A model generated the notes under the pieces. That model was not told where the DNA came from, did no database searches, and saw nothing but the letters and a program-made list of their open reading frames with translations. From Multifurca ochricompacta (lineage: Eukaryota; Basidiomycota; Agaricomycetes; Russulales; Russulaceae): a stretch of DNA of 64,000 bases. Numbering within the stretch: the first letter of the stretch is position 1; each line of letters starts with the position of its first letter. The position numbers and the translations under genes are program-made. The stretch is taken from positions 620,001-684,000 of the forward strand of contig WTXG01000001.1 of NCBI GenBank assembly GCA_022496185.1, given 5' to 3'. Shown here in pieces: positions 60,167-64,000 of the stretch.

Positions 60167-63100
60167 TTACCAAATCTGCGGCGCCGGAGGAAGATAATCG
60201 TTGGGAAGTAAGAAAGCGTCAATACCGCTCTGTGAGAAGGAGTTTCCACCTAAACTTTGATCGGAAAGCCACACGGGGAGTTGCTCTGTCGAGGTGGCCT
60301 CGAATCCACGCCATATGTGATCGACATTAGCGAGGTACGGAGGATGTGTGGGCTGGTAAACAGGAAGTCCTTGAGGCGGAACCACCGCACCCGGGGTCTG
60401 ATCGTACACGTTTGGGGAGATAGGTGTCGGATTGACGACCTCATTGATGGCCAGGCTCGCTGGGCGTTCGACTGGGACTTTAGGTTGGTACTGTTCACGC
60501 GGGAGTTTTGGGGAGCGGGACACAGAACCCGTCTTCCGCTTCATGCTCCTCTTTAACATTAGCTGTAAGGTCAAGGCATAGCGTTTACCAGGGACTGATA
60601 TCAATGGATTAAATCGGATTAGTTCATAGGAAAGAACCCGCTGGGATCATGTTCTCACTTTCTGACATGAGCGATGATAAAGTTTCGACCTGTTCCCTGA
60701 TTTCTGTAACGTTGCATTCATTAGGGCTCGTGAAAAAGTCAGCTTACACTGAAGCCATGAGTTCAGAAAGGGCTTACAACAACCGCGCGAGACGAAGCAG
60801 GAAGGAAGCCGCAAATGTGGCGGTGGCATGAGTATAGTGGACAGCTAGTAAGATAATCTCAGCGATTATATGCACTCGCGCGCTACGCGTAGTACCCACC
60901 GTATTTCATACCCTCTCGATATGAGTGCGATTTGACCGTGATATCCAGACCTTGACGAGCAATCTGAATTGACTTTATGGCGACCTCTCTTTGGGAGGTG
61001 GGCATCTTTTGGACATCTTCAGGACCGATTATACCTCGGAGAGCAGTGGCACTATGGTACAATTCTGCGTGTAACTGTTGGATTTGAAGGCTCTGCCGGT
61101 AGAAGGCTGAGCGGAACGGTTAATTGGAGGTATGGAATTTACAAGCAACCAAGGCACACCTGCATCCTCGTACTTCTGAGAGAAAGCCTGATCCCAAGTT
61201 TGATACCAATGCTTGAACTCCGAATAAGCGCTTCTCAATATTTCGAATGTTCGCTCATCAACAGGCCCATGGGCGAAGGGTGACAGATGATTGGTAATCC
61301 GCTCCCGAATCGCCATTAACTCCACCATAGAGACAAGACGCATGTCATCCTCAATGGCTAAAGGATGTCGTAGCATGAGGCGACATTGCCAAATACTTTC
61401 GTCGTCCTTGAGGATGGCAGGTCGCCCAGTGCCGTAAGACATCCTATTGTAGACAATCAAAAAACGCACGAGTCTTGAGGAAGAGGAGCGCACTGGTGCT
61501 CGAAGAGGTACAGGCAAAACCAAGTGCGGGCTGCGATGATGAGCTCCCTGTCTTCGAGCCCATTCGACGCTTTGCTACTTTCCATGCGCCGTAGAAGTTT
61601 TGGCCAGGCCTTATGCAAGGCTGCGTCGGGTATTGAGCTGCAAATGCATGATGAAGGCCACGGAATACTCACAAAGCTCCAAAGCCATTCGAACGGCATG
61701 GCCACCGCTCAGCCAGCCGTTGTCTGACCATCCGGACACAAGGACTGTTTGTGAAGGGTTGAGTCAGATCTTACTTGGCATGTGATCTGAATGGAAAAAA
61801 GGACACACTCATTGCTTGGACAGCCTCCACACGCAGTACGGGTGCAAAAAGAGTCGCACATGAGATGGTCTGAACCTCTTGCAAGCACTTGGTGTACACC
61901 TCACTGGGCTTGCCTGAAACGAAAGTGGGGTCAGGAGGCGCTCTTTCACGACGAGCACGAGACGCCTTGCCTCCACCATCGCGCACTTTCGCCGCAACCA
62001 TGCATATGCTATCAACGGCAAAAGGAGACCGCTCGTGCAAAGATCCGAATGTGTCAACTGAGGAATCGAAGACCGGAAGGAAAGTAGAACAGCCGTGAAA
62101 GAATCTGGAAGAATCGAAGACCGATCGTTGGGATGAGGAAACAAACTTACATTTTGAACAAGTCGGTGGCCTCCGCTTGAGATATGATGCCTTTGGACAC
62201 CACTTGCGCGTTGAGATTAGCAAGGGACTTTTCATGGCGTTTGGGGGGCGCTTAGCTCACCGTCTGGGAATTTGAGAACCCGAGGCGGTTTATGATGAAC
62301 CTTCTGTCTCTTGGACGGCCTACGCGATCTGGGATCCGGGGAGGGTGATCTGGTGCGACTTTGAGGCTCGCTTGCTTCGCCATTCTCCTATACAAGTATG
62401 AATTCACATGAAGGAAAAGTAGTGATGAAGAAGAAGACTGCCTCAACTTGCCTTGGCGGCACGTTGGATTGCGACATCGGCCAATCCCCGCAGTACCTCC
62501 CAGGGGGCTACGAGACCAGAAGCTGGTAGTCCACCACCGTCTTCCTCCACATCTGAAGAGTCTGCGCTCGTTGCATTGGATATAATTAGGGGCCGCTTTC
62601 CAGTTCCGGACCCACTCGGAACACTAGGTTGCTTACTGACATGTCGGGGATGACCATCGTCAGTGTATTGATTCCTTACTGAAGACAGATTCTCATGTTG
62701 AGAGCGAGGAGGACCGGTGGGTCCCATGTTGGATATGGGTGGTAATATAGAAGGGTGGACTCCGGGAGGCACATGATATTGAGAATTGATTGACTGGTAC
62801 GGGGTACTTGCTTGTGATACTTGGGATGCTTGTGCGTCGCCATTGGTTTGCGTGGTAGTTATGGGAGGGCTAGGGTACATCTGCTCAATAGGGTCAGGAG
62901 TGTTGGACCAAGAGGAGATGCGAAAGGGCGGACTGATGTATTTCCCGGTTGGGGGGTGGGCATGATGCTGTGGCCGTTGTCTAGTGGTGGGCGTGTAGAG
63001 ACGGGTGTTGACATAGAGGCGGGGGAATCTGCGTTAAGGTTTGGAGAAGGATGAAAGTACGTAGGGGGGAAAGCAGTAGGGGAGCGGAGCATGCTTGCAG

Positions 63101-63665
63101 AGCCGGCGCGCAGGTGATTGACGATTTCGACTAGGGTATTTTGAATAGCAGTTTGAGATTGCCGTATATCCGCGACATGAGCCTCTAAGCTTCGAATCCG
63201 CCTAGTACGATGAAGCGCGGATGAAAGGGTGGGAAGGGAAGTAGCACTCACTCTAAGCCAGCCTCGCCGGTCAAGGAGGCTTCCCTGTTTGGTTTCTCGA
63301 AGAGACACTCGAGGGATTGTTGACGACATCGTTTACAAGGAGGGTTCTCAGCACCCTCACATCGCATCTTTTGTTTTCTACAGGCATTCTGTTCGCAGCA
63401 GAAGATTAGGAAACAAAACAAGAAACAAAAAAAGGAGCGCTTATTTAAAGAGAAAGACGTACACAAGCACCTAGAGATGAAAGAGTAGTTGCGGTCGAAG
63501 GTCAATGAAGAAAGGAATGAGAGATGATGTGGAGGACGAACGAGGGACCCTGTTTAATGTTGTCTTGATGGGCTTGATGTCCTTTCCACCACCTCTATCT
63601 TCAATGTCTTCCTGCTTCTTGACAAGCTGAGGACCGGGCAAATTAGTGCCGTTGACAAGATTCAT
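60167..63665 (-). CDS. Zn(II)2Cys6 fungal transcription factor
   Basis: The N-terminal zinc cluster is split by an intron: GAC before it and NACRKQKMRCEGAENPPC plus KRCRQQSLEC after it, giving C-x2-C-x6-C-x7-C-x2-C-x6-C (about 63310-63470). A coiled-coil-like dimerisation segment follows (RIRSLEAHVADIRQSQTAIQ). The middle matches the fungal-specific transcription factor domain: FFHGCSTFLPVFDSSVDTF, FAVDSICMVAAKVRDGGGKA, ARTWFCLYLFEHQMSYGTGR with the following PAILKDD. The C-terminus is Pro-rich and ends LPPAPQIW at TAA 60167. About 950 residues. At 63548-63550 (CCC on the plus strand) one extra base would join exon 1 to GAC in frame. ATG 63663-63665 is the first good start but an upstream exon is possible. 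Targets unknown. Confidence 0.85.
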
Positions 63666-63699
63666 GCCAGTTGTTAAGGCAGGACGGAATTCGGGACGG

Positions 63700-63930
63700 G
63701 AGAGGGAGATAAGGGGGTGAGGGGTGAGGGGTGAGGGGTGAAGGGGGGGATGAGGTTAAGGGTGTACTAATGCGCCCACTGATGACGAAGAGAAGAAGGG
63801 GGGAGGGGGGAGGGGAAGGGGGAGAAGGGGGAAGGAGGAGGAGGAGGAGGGAAAGGGAAAGGATAAGGTCACGAGTGTATAGTGGGGGGTTGGGGGTGCG
63901 GGTGTGAGTGTGGGTGTGGGTGTGGGTATG
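63700..63930. repeat. G-rich low-complexity tract with G4 potential
   Basis: Repeated GGGGTGA words (63715-63745), GGGGGGAGGGG/GAAGGGG/GAGGAG runs (63795-63860) and a GTGGGT series (63890-63935) put many G3+ runs on the plus strand. It lies in the 5' flank of the Zn(II)2Cys6 gene, C-rich on that gene's sense strand. No gene is seen from 63666 to the window end. Confidence 0.7.
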
Positions 63931-64000
63931 GGTGAGTTGTTTAGTTAATGGTTTCTCGTTTTAATTATCCGTGTCTACATTTTATTGGTCAACAACCGGT

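Overview
The window looks like nuclear DNA of a filamentous basidiomycete, probably Agaricomycetes. Genes are packed on both strands and most are cut by many introns of about 45-70 bp with GT...AG ends. The gene set is fungal: an exocyst subunit, a DH-PH-FYVE RhoGEF, a Zn(II)2Cys6 regulator, an RNAi-type RNA-dependent RNA polymerase and a membrane LysM protein. I see no prophage, CRISPR array or bacterial operon. Twenty-six protein genes, one of them a pseudogene, can be supported. Exon joins were worked out by eye, so gene ends are firmer than internal boundaries.

Layout. 0.6-7.1 kb: dynactin p150 and a C2H2 zinc-finger protein (+). 7.4-11.6 kb: adenosine kinase (-) and malic enzyme (+), divergent around an intergenic element with perfect 14-bp inverted ends. 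11.7-14.1 kb: U1A/U2B''-type snRNP protein (+) and a decayed acetylpolyamine amidohydrolase/HDAC-family gene (-). 14.5-18.9 kb: RNA-dependent RNA polymerase (+). 19.0-21.7 kb: three consecutive membrane or secretory proteins (LysM, MARVEL-like, orphan). 21.9-27.3 kb: a disordered protein with a repeated Ala-Ser-Ile-x-Ala-Pro motif (+) and a WD40 protein with SUMO-interaction-like motifs (-). 27.4-33.9 kb: RhoGEF (-), ribosomal protein eL28 (+), a small orphan (-) and S-formylglutathione hydrolase (+). 34.1-39.9 kb: Chk2-type FHA kinase (-), LSG1 ribosome-assembly GTPase (+) and an LYR protein (+). 40.3-45.0 kb: SEC8 (-). 45.3-57.4 kb: a tandem + strand run of a CHD-type remodeler, an RNase III/dsRBD-like protein and a SNF2-RING helicase. 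57.6-63.7 kb: a ThrE/PRM10-like membrane protein and a Zn(II)2Cys6 regulator (both -), then a G-rich edge.

Three observations stand out. First, two microexons each carry catalytic residues: 12 nt encode most of the RdRP DYDGD motif, and 8 nt complete the kinase HRDIK motif. Second, at least seven otherwise intact genes change reading frame at a short, mostly homopolymer, run where one extra base restores conserved protein. This looks like systematic homopolymer shortening in the assembly. Third, the whole adenosine kinase/malic enzyme promoter region lies between inverted repeats.

Themes: cytoskeleton and secretion (dynactin, SEC8, RhoGEF), RNA biology and translation (U1A, RdRP, RNase III-like, eL28, LSG1), chromatin and DNA damage (CHD, SNF2-RING, Chk2-like, WD40 with SIM-like motifs), and core metabolism (adenosine kinase, malic enzyme, formaldehyde detoxification). 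Nothing indicates a co-regulated biosynthetic cluster.
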